Assembly: GCA_024811115.1 (NCBI GenBank)
Contig: JAKOGH010000721.1
Location: 1-64,000 of the forward strand
Length of the DNA stretch: 64,000 nt
Reading direction: 5' to 3'
Source: Terana coerulea
Taxonomy: Eukaryota > Basidiomycota > Agaricomycetes > Polyporales > Phanerochaetaceae
Part shown: positions 9,016 to 20,156 of the stretch, in pieces
Position numbering within the stretch: the stretch's first letter is position 1
Layout: every line of letters starts with the position of its first letter
Translations under genes and position numbers: made by a program
The notes under the pieces: model-generated
The model's database searches: none
Seen by the model: only the letters and a program-made list of their open reading frames with translations
What the model was told of the DNA's origin: nothing

Positions 9016-11103
9016 TTACAGTAGACAATGAAGGCCCGCATCCCACTCGTCAGAAGCTACGCCGCCCGGCACGACGAATAGGGTGTCGGGGTCGTATTTC
9101 TTCTTAATGTCTCGCAGCTCATCGTAATGCGACCCGAAGAAAGTGAACCGTGGATCAACCTCATATAAGGAAGCCTAGCGGTTGGTATACTGAGTGCCAA
9201 TAATTTGACGACATCCAGACAAGATGGAACGTACCTCATTCAGGTAGGCTCCAGAGTCAGGAGCTAGATTTCGTAGAGTTGCTCCTCCTTGCTTGAGCCT
9301 GTCGCGAGCTTGCGCTATCACTGCCGCAGAGCTGCCGTCTGGCCAACTCGTCCAAAAGACAGTATGAATGAGAGCCTTGCGCCAAGCGGGGTTTAGGCCC
9401 GTGGACGATGGCTCCACCTGCGACACCGCGCCCCCTGCGACAAGACTGGAAAAATGAAGCTCAAGGTCTTTCGATGGCTGACCGCGGACTGCCGACTCAC
9501 TGGTGGAGGGTGGAAGGTAAAGCGAGCAGCGCCTCGGCAACATCTTCATACTTCCCGGCTAGAAGGTCGCGAGGGAGCAGCCGTGATCCTATCTCGACCG
9601 TGGTGCCAACTTGGCCGGACATGTTCGCGAACAACATGTGTTCTAGAACGCTGAACGACGGGAACGGCGAGGTCGCGGCGGACGTGATGTTAAGCACACC
9701 TCCTGCGTCGACAGACGAGTTGCCGGCTAGCTCCTGGAGCGAACGAGAAGAACGGGTTCATGGTGGCGTTCGCGACGTCCCACGAGACATTCGGGGCAAT
9801 GTAGGCGAATGCCAGCGTCGGGACGCCGGTGACGGCACTGGGCGCGATGCTTGCGTACCCGGCCCAGCCGCCGTCAGACATGGCAGGTGTTTGGCGGACG
9901 AATTCTGTGAAGAGCTTCTTCAATACCGGGCTCGCAACTGTCGTGGCGTTCGGCGCCGAAGAGGCGATCGAAGAGGCGAAGAACGCAGCGATGAGGGGGG
10001 GTGGACGGATGGGTGCGGTAACTAACTGTGACTGCCACGCCCCATGTGCCGCCGCCACCACCGCGCAGAGCCCAGAATAGATCCTGATGCTGGTATGCGT
10101 TGGCAGTAATATAGTCGCCTGAAGCTGTGACTAGTGTAATCTGTACGACGTTGTCGACACCTGTGCATGTGTGCAAGTTCAACCATGTTCAGCGGAGGCA
10201 GCAGAATGTGCGTTACCTAGGCCGTACTTCGGTGCCAGAGCACTGTGACCGCCGCCCTGGAGCCAGCCGCCAGCCGCGCCCACAGTGCCATTAGCCGACA
10301 GCCCACCCACAATATCGCGACCGTGAGCAAAGGCAACCTCGTAAGCCTCTTGCCACTGTACTCCAGCTTCGAGAGTCATAACTGTATTGAAATGTAACAT
10401 TAGTCACATGATACGAAATGTTGTTAAGAGTAGTACCGTCTTGCAGTGACGCTGCCTTGGGTGCTCCGTCTGGCAAGAACGTCTCGTGGTAGGTGATATT
10501 CTTCATATTATGCGTCCAGATGAGGAATGAACCGCGAGCTGTGCTACGTCCAAGGTAGTCGTGTCTATCGGGAGGCATCAATATCGCGAGCTGCATTTTG
10601 TGCGTGAGGAAAACTCACCCAGTATTCTTGATTACGGTCCGCAGATTGTGGATAGCCACGAACTTCACAGCCGCCTGTATATCCGCCGGAGAGCGGGCAT
10701 CAACACCAATAATGGGCACACTGCCTTGCTCGCAAGGGATGTTCAAAGTCGTGTTCAAGTAACACGCGTCCACGGTCCCGTTTGGAAAGATGAAGGCCTC
10801 GAAATTGGGATTTTGCATCGCGCCAGGCTGGCCAGACCGCCAGTAGCCGTTCTCCCAGAATTTCTTAGCCGTTGCACAAGCTGGCGAAGTCGATGACAGG
10901 TAACATGACGCGGCGGGAGGGACAGGAGCTAATAGAGGTCGAGAAACTTGAGTAGCGAGGAGGTCGAAGGCAGACGGTGGCGGCCAGCATGACTCTGACG
11001 ATAGACAGCGACACCGACTGCCGTTTTCATGAGTTTCCAAACTGATGGCGAGACGAAGTACGGATGGTAGGAAAAGTGCGCGAAGGAAGGCTGTGGCGAA
11101 CAT
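9016..11103 (-). CDS. Secreted FAD-linked oxidase (berberine-bridge-like / FAD_binding_4)
   Basis: Starts at the ATG at 11101-11103 with a hydrophobic signal-like N-terminus ([20 protein letters not shown]) and ends at 9016-9018. First exons: 11103-10619, 10564-10437, then from 10381. Family motifs in order: [20 protein letters not shown] (start of the PCMH FAD domain), VIKNTGHDYLGRS (the His of the GH pair that can carry covalent FAD), [20 protein letters not shown] (pyrophosphate-binding loop), [16 protein letters not shown] block, [16 protein letters not shown] (canonical), and the C-terminal BBE segment [20 protein letters not shown] followed by [16 protein letters not shown]. The Cys used for bicovalent flavinylation is absent from the loop (Asn-Gly instead). 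These enzymes oxidise sugars, alcohols or secondary metabolites; the substrate is not predictable. Several N-glycosylation sites (NTT, NVS, NAT, NMS) fit secretion. Confidence 0.88.
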
Positions 11104-14100
11104 GGTCAAGGGTCCAAGAGCGATGAACCGCTTAGTATTAAATCACAGCAGCTGAAGGCAGTAGACGTATGCCAGTAGGAGTAGCATTTAGATGGTGTAG
11201 ATCTTGACAGGCGCAGCTGCACGACCACTGCGCGTTATTGATGCCTGTACCAGGTGACCCTAATAGCATAACAGCCACAAATGTCGACCCTTTCAGATGT
11301 TTGTCGACTCAGCAAAGCGACTTCATAAGATATATATGACATACGAGAGTGGAACTCCCTAAAATACTGGGTCTGCCGAGCAGGGAGCATAGAACATGAC
11401 CGTTGAGAGTTGCGTTGCATGAGCGTCGGAGCCGGCGGCAAGGAAGGGCTGGTGAATCAGTGCAGATCAGCGCATCATTCACAGGCGCATCAGTTGATTG
11501 CATCAGAGCCGCTGTCAGTCCTGCGCAGCTTTGGAAAGTTCCCACGCGCAGCCGCAGTGCGGCGAGTAAGTAACCTGCAGTTGAACTCAACCCAATTCGA
11601 CCCTTTCCATCTTGAACATCGCTTGCGACCCTGTGCCCCTGACTATATTGCCTACACAGCACCCCACCGTAACGTCGCTACGAATCTCGTGAAGCTTGAA
11701 GCACCACAAAGGTGGATTTCAAGGGCACCAGGTGAGCTAATACAAGCGTTACCCCATTAGTGTGGAGAAACGCTGACAGGCATTACATAGCTATTAGAAA
11801 ATATCTTGGCTCTCTGAACGCTTCTCTATGTCAGAACCCATGAACTCTAGTGTGGGGCATGAGCTGAGCGGTCTCTGTCGCTGAAACCGTGCGCACGAAC
11901 TAGCCATACCAATACATGTCTTCAAGCCTGCAGGTGACAAGTTCGCAGCTTACTATGACTGGGCGTGTTCCCAGCTTCTTGCGTCTACGGCAAGATGCCA
12001 AAGCTCTGCCGGATTCCAACTTCTGCGACGCTCGTGGCGAACATGCCGCAAAACCGTGGCTGCGATCATGACATAGCCGGGGTTCTCAATGCTTCTCTAC
12101 GTCGCCCGCATACTCCCAGTCGAGTTCTTGTTACCATGCCATACCACGAAGGTCGTGCGTGTTCTCCAACTGAGCGTCTTCGTCGAATTGCAAGCCAGGT
12201 GCGTGCCTTCCACTACACTGCAGCTTGACCTAATATATAGCTCATTTCTTGCATCGGCCGCAGCGCAAGAAGTACACACCATCCTACCATGCCGCCCATA
12301 GAACCTTACGACCCTCTCACACGTGTGGTTCTACGTCATAAGGATGTCATCGGAACTGCCCGTGCACATTGAGCATACCTGACACAACTCCAATGCACAC
12401 CACAATATTATGGTGTGGTACATGGAGTGACTAAAGCGTAGCGCGGTACCGGGTACGCTGTTTTGCATCGCACGAGGCTTCTAGGTTAACCCCGTCTCTT
12501 CACCAGACCCGTGCCGTTCCCAGAGCAACATACAGCACCGGCTCTTTGAATGGGCTTTCGAGCCGCCTTCTCCCGGAACGAGAACAAGACGACTGTGTTT
12601 CTCGAAGAGCTCTTGTAAATGGCACGCCCACGGTGGCCGCATGCATGGACGCCCTCGACCGACATCCGCGGAACGCTCTCTTGGTTTCGCGGAGGCTGTC
12701 GTGGGTCGGTATGGTTGAGGTCGCTCGGTCGAAGAACGCACAGGAAACACCTTGCTGGTTGCCCGCTGATGATCGTCGCGTTCAGGTCGCCTGTGACCCT
12801 CATCGCTTTCACGGACGGAAAACGTCCCGCTACATCCGACGACACAGCTTGTTGGGACTGGACTGTACTTGTCAAGGTTCTGCATCGCAGCCACTACGGG
12901 ACAGCGTAGCGTTGGGTAGGCAGAGGTGAGAAGGATGCTAAGTTCACTGATATCATTACCCCTGACCAAATGAGTGTACATATCATAGTCTGCGCAACCT
13001 GGCGACTGAGCATTTCGTTCTGTTTGTGGTGTGCTCAATTGGATGCAGAGCAGCGTTCTCTGTGAGATTGATGGGACGCTTTCGTGGAAGCCGACAGGAG
13101 GCGGTGCGGCACTGGTCGAAGCGGGGAAGCCTGACGGGCACTTCCCGTAAGCCGGCCTTTTGCTCCAGACCAGCTCCAGCCCGCCGTATCTCGACGAATT
13201 ATGGGCACTCCGGAGATCAAAGTCGCCGATGCCACAATAATGGGGGCTACCTGCGATTCTAACCTACCCTCTATCGGCCTGCAGCTTGCACGTTGGTATT
13301 TATGTAAAATGAGGCTACGCGCAAGGCATGTATCTTGTACATGGGGAAGAGAAGACGGAGGATTGAGAACGCTTTGCGGCGATGCGCGATTGGGGTCATA
13401 CGGCATTTGGTGAGGAATGCCGCGGTAAAACAGCAACAGAGAAGATTGATGCGGCACTCGCATGGTCACAAATTAGCTTCCTGTGCGAAATCGAGAGTCG
13501 GCTGTAGGGCCTTTAGGAGCGCAAGATCGAACCGGGGGGATGTGCGGGGGACGATAGTTGCGGCTGCTGATGCGACCGAGGTGCTGCATACGACCAGAAA
13601 GCGTCGAAACAGCGTAGCGTCGGTGCGTCCCATGCGATGCCCGAATAGACAGAAAGCCACCAGAAGCCGGAACCGTCCCAGGAATGCGCTAACGATTCGT
13701 GCTGGGATCAGACAGCTGTAGAGACCATGCCGTCGGTCGCCCGCGTAGACTGATTGACAAGCACCCAAGGGACCATGCCTTTTTCAGCCCAATCGTGCAC
13801 CAGACCGCAATATCGCCAAGCCTTCTGACTCTCCCATCGACGATTCTGCCTGCGTACATGCTGTAGCGCACGGCGACGGAAAAAAAATGACAACCGGGCC
13901 CGAAGCATGGATCGCCAGCCTGCTTATTCTGTAGAATTCGTGATCCCCCACAGTTGACTGCCTGAAACATATCAGACGCCGCAAGTAAGACTAGCGGAAG
14001 CAGCCTCCATTATTTCGAGGCATTTTGGGTGCGATACGAGAGCACGAACTCGCTGGGAAATTTTGTGGAATGTCCGGGAGCAAGCAGAAGGCGTCTATTT

Positions 14101-14390
14101 GATCGAACTCGGCTTGGGTGTTGTTGCACAAACTCAGGATTTCCGCGCTCGGTCACGCCTGCCACCTTCGCTTCTCCTCTGCTTCTGCTCGCCGCCACCA
14201 TCCCTCTCCTTCGTTCTTTCACACCACCACCGCCACCACAGCGAGCAGCCGCCCTCATCGCTCCCAACATCCCTGTGGCAGGTCGACGGTCGCCCCCTTA
14301 CTCTACCTTACCTTGCCCCACCCGAATGCTTTTGTCAAGCTGCCGCTAATTCACTCCTCAGTCCTGGGCGATGCGACGCACCACCATATC
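11104..14390. other. 3.3-kb gene-poor interval upstream of the kinase
   Basis: Contains many short overlapping ORFs on both strands, none with recognisable domains or a consistent exon pattern. The first part is the promoter side of the FAD oxidase and the last ~400 bp (about 14000-14390) is CT-rich and probably the kinase promoter/5' UTR. The middle could be decayed gene or repeat DNA. No terminal repeats, tRNA boxes or CRISPR-like arrays were seen. Confidence 0.45.
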
Positions 14391-17300
14391 ATGCAACCGA
14401 ACCATGTCCAGCAGGGCCAACTTCCCCACACGTCCACCAGAATGGCTATGCGAACGCCGTCCCAAACGGACAGAGCCATCAGCAGAACGGCTCCACCCAG
14501 AACGGCTCCCAGGCTCACCGTAACCCCTCACAGCACCCTCCAAGGGAAACACTCAACGTCCTCGGAATCCCTTCCGTTACTGTGGAGAACGACCAGCTTG
14601 TCGTTGGCGGATCGCAGAGCAGTGAGTGCCGACGTTCCATACAGGATACTCATCACTGCGCTCGGCTACTACGGTCCACTGATCCGCGTTTGCAGGCTGC
14701 ATTCGATCCTACACACCGCTCAAGGTCGTTGGCGATGGGTCCTTCGGTACGGTCTGGCTGTGTGATTGGCATGGGACGTTACCGCCCAATACAGCGATGT
14801 CGGCCATGCAATGCGGAGCAGGCGCGCGTCCTGAGTACGTCGGCAAGCGGCTCGTGGCCGTGAAGAGGATGAAGAAACGTTGGGAGGGTGGCTGGGACGA
14901 GTGCAAGCGATTGAAGGAGTTGGAGGTGCGTCATCACTTTAATCTATGCATCCTGGTATTGACCGCTTTCATCAGTCTCTGCGTGCAATACCATATCATC
15001 CTAATATTATTCCCCTCTACGATTTCTTCCTCTTGCCGGATACCAAGGAGCTTTACTTCGTCTTCGGAGTCCATGGAGGGTAATCTTTACCAACTTATCA
15101 AGACACGGAAGGGCAAACCCCTAGCAGGCGGCCTCGTCTCCTCGATCTTTCGCCAAGTCGTCGAAGGTCTGCATCATATCCACGCGGCAGGATATTTTCA
15201 CCGAGACATGAAGCCCGAGAATCTCCTTGTCACGACTACTGGACTACACGACTACCGTCCAGTCACGCCATACCCTCCTAATAACGCTCTCACTGAAAAG
15301 GACGTCGTGGTCATCGTCAAGCTCGCCGATTTCGGTCTCGCTAGGGAGACGAATAGTGCGCCTCCGTACACGGAATACGTTTCCACGCGCTGGTACCGCG
15401 CTCCAGAAGTGCTCCTGAAGAGCAGGGATTATTCGAACCCCGTGGACATGTGGGCCTTGGGGACGATTATGGCGGAGTTGGTCAACTTACGTCCGCTGTT
15501 CCCCGGCCAGACCGAGATCGATCAGGTGGCAAGAATCGTGGATGTGCTGGGCGACCCAATTGAAGACTACGGTTTTGACAGAGGGGCAGGCCGACGGGTG
15601 GCGGCCAGTGGGCGAAAGGCATTCGCATGGCTCGAAACGTAGGGTTTGCGTTTCCGAAGGTATGTCTCCGCATAACATTGTTGTATGCGTTTTCTTACAG
15701 CCTTTACAGACGCAGCCAATCGATATCTATTCGCTTTTGACCGTCATGTGCCGCTCAAACTCGTGGAGTGCATCGCCGATCTACTCAAGTATGATCCAGC
15801 GCTTCGGCTCACCAGCCTTCAGTGTCTTCAGCATCCGTATTTACTGGAGACAACGCCCCTCAACAATCCTCCCGGTCCGCCTACACAACCTCGTCAGCAC
15901 GTTCCTTGCCGCGTGGAAGCGCGCGCTGCTGTCAGCATACACTCCAACGCTACGTCCAACACTTCGTTGCCCTCGATCGCTCCGCGGGACATTCCCCCTC
16001 GCATTCCCATCCGAACGGAAACCCCAAGCTGCATCCACCTTCTATCCAGATACCTCCGCATCGGATTCCACACGCGTCGTCCACACACCGATCATCCTTC
16101 TATGACTCGGGATTTGCTTCCGCACATTCCCGTACGCTTTCGGAGTCTTCCAGGCAACCCTCGGAGTACTCTGGCGATGTGCTCTACTCGCCGGATCATG
16201 CGCGTGCCCCGTCCATGTATCCCGATGGGAGCGATCGTGTCAACGGATGGCTCCAGCAGGGCCAGGCTCATGCCCAGGAATGGGACGCGATGGATGTCTC
16301 TCCACCGGCCGAGCACTATGTCACCGCGCCTCCCCGCTCAATGGAGATTCAGACATCGCCCATGGCTGTCGAAAACCCGGCACGACCTCCACTGGAGCAG
16401 GAGCCTGTTCAAAATCCGGCGCACTCGCAGAGCAACAAGTTCTCGAAGTTGTCGTCGCTTAGTTTCGGCAAGAAGCACGCCAAATGGGGACTCCAGGGGA
16501 ATGTTCGGACACGAGGACAAGCACAGCCAACAGCAGCTTCCGACTGTGCAAGAAGGTGGTCCTCCGTCGTCAGTGCCTCCACCGTCGCTCAAGCGGAGAG
16601 ATTCCAGCAGCACGGACAGCCGTTCGCTGTCGGAGATCTCGCCCGCTGCCGAGCTCCCTCGGCCACCACAGCAGCCTCTCAACGCGGAGGACGCTAAGCA
16701 GCGGAAGAAGGAGCAAGAGCGCCATGCGAAGGAGGTGCAGAAAGAGGCGCAGCGGCAGCGTCGTCTGCATGCGCAGAAGACGCAGCAAGAGCAGGCGCGG
16801 GCGGTCATGCGCAACAACCGTCGGCTGGCGCAGAACGTGCCGCACTACAGCGAAGTCGAGTGGATGTCCGGTCCCCATGGTGGCGTCGCTACTCAAGACA
16901 AGGGCAAGCAGCCTGCGTCTACGGGGCCCATCCGGCAAGGCCAAAGCCAGGTCTACGGTCCGAGCTCCCTGACCATCAACGCTGCTGGCGGAAGCTTCAA
17001 GAGTCCGACAGCGTCGCCAGTGATACCGAGCATACAGGACAGCTCGACGACCAGGGTGGATTGGCCGCGGGAACACGGGCGGTTCCCGAAGGCGAGGCGG
17101 CGAGATTACGACGACGACCATTCGATGTCCTCTGACCTCCACGGCCGAGGGTCTGTCATCTCCTTCGCCACTGTGGACAGCGACCCCGGCCCGACGAGGC
17201 GCATGACCCGCCACGGTGCCTTCGGCATGAACCGCATGACGTCGGTCAGCTCGCTTCGCAGCTCGGTGGATGACTTCTCGACATCAGGGCGGTCTTCTGC

Positions 17301-17876
17301 ATCCTTGTCGCTCGAGCAGCAGCTGGTTAGCGACTTCCACCTCCGCGCGTCGGTCGACTCGTCGTCGGTCTCCGACGGCGGCTCCCCGCAACCGCCGCCG
17401 ATGCACATGCTATCGCTGTCGTCGCCAATTCCGTGGCAACACTCGCACTCTGACCTGTCGGGCACCAGCACGGTGGACAATCGCAGTTTAGGGTCGGCGA
17501 AGATGTCTTCGTCGCTGTCGCCCCCACCACAGCCCAGGCAGCCTGGTCCCTTCCACTTGGGACCGCAGAGCCCGTACGACAGCCCGAACGGCGTGTATGG
17601 CCCTCCAAGCCCCAGCATGGCGCCGAAGTCCGCCATCAACCCGATATTCAAAGTGGTACGCCTTTCCAGCTCTGAACTGCTTGTGCGAACGATCACTGAC
17701 GCGACCTTTCATGTGTGCAGGCACCGTTCAATAGTATCGCTGAGCGGCCGTCTCTGAGCCTGACGTCGTTGCCCCCGTTCTCGCAGCTGGAGGCCGTCGC
17801 CGACGGCGGCGAATACCCACCATTGTCGCCCATGTCGTTCACGATACCAGAAGACGTATCGGCAGAAGACAGCTAG
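14391..17876 (+). CDS. Ime2/RCK-family Ser/Thr protein kinase (Crk1/MAK-like)
   Basis: Conserved kinase of the CDK/MAPK-related RCK group that controls meiosis, morphogenesis or mating in fungi. Start MQPNHVQQGQ at 14391. Glycine loop VVGDGSFGTVWLCDW, VAIK lysine in RLVAVKRMKKR, HRDMKPENLLV catalytic loop, LADFGLARE, activation segment TEYVSTRWYRAPEVLL with a TxY motif, then PVDMWALGTIMAEL and QPIDIYSL...DRHVPLKLVE. A long Ser/Pro/Gln tail follows with a charged coiled-coil-like stretch (about 16690-16800), and the last exon after an intron near 17656-17720 encodes NSIAERPSLSLTSLPPFSQL and ends PEDVSAEDS. As given, the frame breaks five times, at C4 14424-14427, G4 15583-15586, T4 15735-15738, C5 15994-15998 and G4 16496-16499. 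Each break is cured by one base. I therefore read it as one gene with assembly errors; a pseudogene is the alternative. Confidence 0.85.
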
Positions 17877-19159
17877 CACCCGTGTTGCCTGTGCCCTGCT
17901 TTCTCGCTGCCGCATCTTGACTGACCATTCGCCCGGAACTCCGGAACGCACTCATCCACTCATTGACCATTCGCAATCTACTGTCCAGTGCAAGTCATCT
18001 ATTTATCTCTTCCTCCGGGCAGTTCTTACCGTCCTCCCTTCGCATTGTGCTCTTCCATCGATGGCCCTGCCGTCATCGTGCTCTTCGGGCCCCATCTCTG
18101 GTGCTTCTGCTGTGAATGTGGCGTCAACGGCTGCCATCGGGTCGGAAGGCCATCCCTGTACATGTCCACTTGCCATGGTCCATTTCATCTCATTCCCCAC
18201 ACGCATCGCTCCCATCTGTTGCACATCGCTCTCATTGTTGCCGAGCAGTTCCCTTCTCATACACACATGCATTGTATACCTCCTGCTTGCGCACGGCGCC
18301 GACCTGCTCCGTCCGCGACGCCAGGGCCGCTCTCACCTCCCTCCATCTTCCTCGTCTCCGTCTATTTCTATTCGCCGCCCACGCTGAACTTTCTTCTCGC
18401 CCTGTGTCGCATATTGTACCGTTTCTCCCTATTCGCTCTCTCCTCCCCTAGTATCTTGGACCGGAAGCGAGGCAAATTATTCTAGAATATTGTATTTGTA
18501 CTCATCGAGTAGCTCCTGTGTAAAAAGAGGAATCCCATTCGTGGGGCGAGCTCTCCGTGCGATTCATTCGGACAAGCTGTGTGCATAGAAATCTCTCCAT
18601 CAAGCCAGTTCCTCGTCGTGCCTTGAGAAATATAGATACGCGGTAGACCATCGCGACCGGCGTACTACCCTTACGGATTGATTGCGTTTCTGGCTCAGCG
18701 TACTGCACGATTCCGCATCAAAAGAAAAGTGTACACCTTGTGCGCTGCCCGAGCCACGCCAGACATCTCTGCTCCGGCAACCGGTGGATCAAAAGGAGCG
18801 CGAGGCGGGGGCCGTTCGCCAGCATGAGGACAGCAGGAGAACGGTTCTCCGAGAACCCAAGACATGTACGTACCCACGGCAGTGGCGTTGGCTGAATCCA
18901 AATGAAACCAACTGAACAATCTCTGCAGCACCCAAAAACCGCCATTCTAGGAAGCTCTGGTCTCATAGAAAGGTAGCACGGACCCACTTCGCCGACTAAA
19001 ATCCCAGTGTACTGAACCAGAACGCCTGGGTCGGCGTACAATCCGCAATGCGGGCCGGCTCCGAAAATACTCGCTAGGAATTGCTTCGCTTTCGATAGCC
19101 CAGTGAAGTTCCGATGGTCTAGCCGAGATGTATTGAGATGTACAAGTGTATGCATAAGT
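17877..19159. other. Convergent 3' region between the kinase and NDUFS6
   Basis: About 1.3 kb. 17900-18480 is strongly CT-rich, with overlapping spurious ORFs. The rest shows no recognisable gene. It probably holds the long 3' UTR of the kinase and the 3' UTR of NDUFS6. Confidence 0.45.
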
Positions 19160-19800
19160 CTAGTGCTCGTGTCCGTGGTGAGGAGCCTGCTCAAAGCGCA
19201 GCCCACTATGGTAGGTATAAGAATAAGCGGCGGGCATAGAAGATACTGAAGTTGGACATACCAGTAACTGCATATTGAGGGAGTTGAGTATAGCAAAGTG
19301 AGCAACTGCATAGACTGTCAGGAGAAGTAACGTACCCGCATGCTTTCGGGCCAGGCTTGTCCTGTGAGAAGTATTAGAGTAGGACGCATACAAAAGAGTA
19401 TTAAAGCCGCTCACCAAGTTGATGAATATCTTGGGGTGTCCCAAAGGTCCAATACCTGACAGAATGATCATTCATAACAGTAGACTATGCGTGATAGTAT
19501 TGGATACACACCACCATCACAGACAGCCTTCCTGCCGTGCACAACGCGAATGGGCTCGTTGTCAATCATCTCCATTGCGCTGAGAGGGTTCGGCTGCAGC
19601 TCCATGGCTGTCTGCTCAAAGCGAGGTCCAGACTTGCCGGCAGGCCGGGGAGCCTGGCTGGTAGACCATGTTGTAGCGTAGTTCGGTGATTGAGGAGCGA
19701 CCTGCTTCGGCTGAGTCGGTGGAACGGCCACAGAAGACGAGGTCGAAGCCAAGCGGACGAGTGGTCTAGAGACTCGCGAGGCGAGTTGGCGGGAAAGCAT
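19160..19800 (-). CDS. NDUFS6: NADH:ubiquinone oxidoreductase 13-kDa zinc subunit (NDUFS6, zf-CHCC)
   Basis: Accessory zinc-binding subunit of mitochondrial complex I, needed for assembly of the N-module. Five exons by my reading: 19800-19512, 19455-19415, 19361-19336, 19267-19262 and 19205-19160, giving 135 residues. The N-terminus (MLSRQLASRVSRPLVRLAS) is a typical mitochondrial presequence rich in Arg/Ser. The domain starts PIRVVHGRKAVCDGG and continues GIGPLGHPKIFINLDKPGPK, then ACGYCGLRFEQ. The zinc ligands fit C-x8-H-x14-C-x2-C. The ATG at 19798-19800 is the first in frame and begins the presequence. It is head-to-head with HSP104 over 356 bp. The fourth exon is only 6 nt and is essential for the CGYC motif. 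Confidence 0.9.
19262..19267 (-). other. NDUFS6: Six-nucleotide microexon of NDUFS6
   Basis: On the minus strand TTACTG is flanked by ATGCAG upstream and GTATGT downstream, both good splice signals. Exon 3 ends GCA TGC GG with a GTACGT donor and exon 5 starts T GGG CTG after ACCATAG. Joining GG+T, TAC, TG+T yields Gly-Tyr-Cys, exactly the family's CGYCG motif. The flanking introns are 68 and 56 nt. Without it the frame and the second Cys of the zinc site are lost. Confidence 0.8.
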
Positions 19801-20156
19801 GACTGGAGGTGCAGAGGTCAACGTCGGGGAGGACGGGTAGCGCGCTGGGCGGGATTGACCGTGGGAGAGTGTAGGAAGCGCTGTGACTGTGTACGCTCGT
19901 AGGTGGTGTCACTGTCACGCGTATGTTCTCGGGGATTCGACCGAAAGCGCTCGAAGGGTAGACGACGGTCTGGAAAGTGCGACGCAAGTGGCGGCCACAC
20001 GAGAACATACGCCGCGCTTGACGTCAATCATGCCTCTGAGGGATATATACCCTCGACACCACGCAGGGGCCCTCCCTCAGCAGTTTATACCCCTACCTTA
20101 CACACGACAAACCTGCGCTCATACACCCTTGCTCCCAACATCCACCACCCTTCATC
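19801..20156. promoter_or_regulatory. Shared divergent promoter of NDUFS6 and HSP104
   Basis: 356 bp between the two start codons. A near-palindromic TATA element (GAGGGATATATACCCTC, about 20037-20053) lies about 105-120 bp upstream of the HSP104 ATG. STRE-like AGGGG/CCCCT pentamers occur near 20065 and 20089. Between 19926 and 19955 there are TTC, TTC, GAA, GAA units at 19926, 19936, 19943 and 19953, which resemble but do not form a regular heat-shock element. Stress control of HSP104 is expected from the family; how the elements are shared is inference. Confidence 0.5.

Noticed and set aside
12396..12417. Stem-loop CACACCA / TGGTGTG with an AT-rich loop, reminiscent of rolling-circle origins
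   Set aside because: The stem is only 7 bp, the loop does not match the TAATATTAC nonamer, and no Rep-like gene is nearby; chance hairpin.
12481..13038. 185-codon minus-strand ORF in the gene-poor interval
   Set aside because: No domain, no exon continuation, and overlapping ORFs of equal length on the other strand; GC-rich chance ORF.
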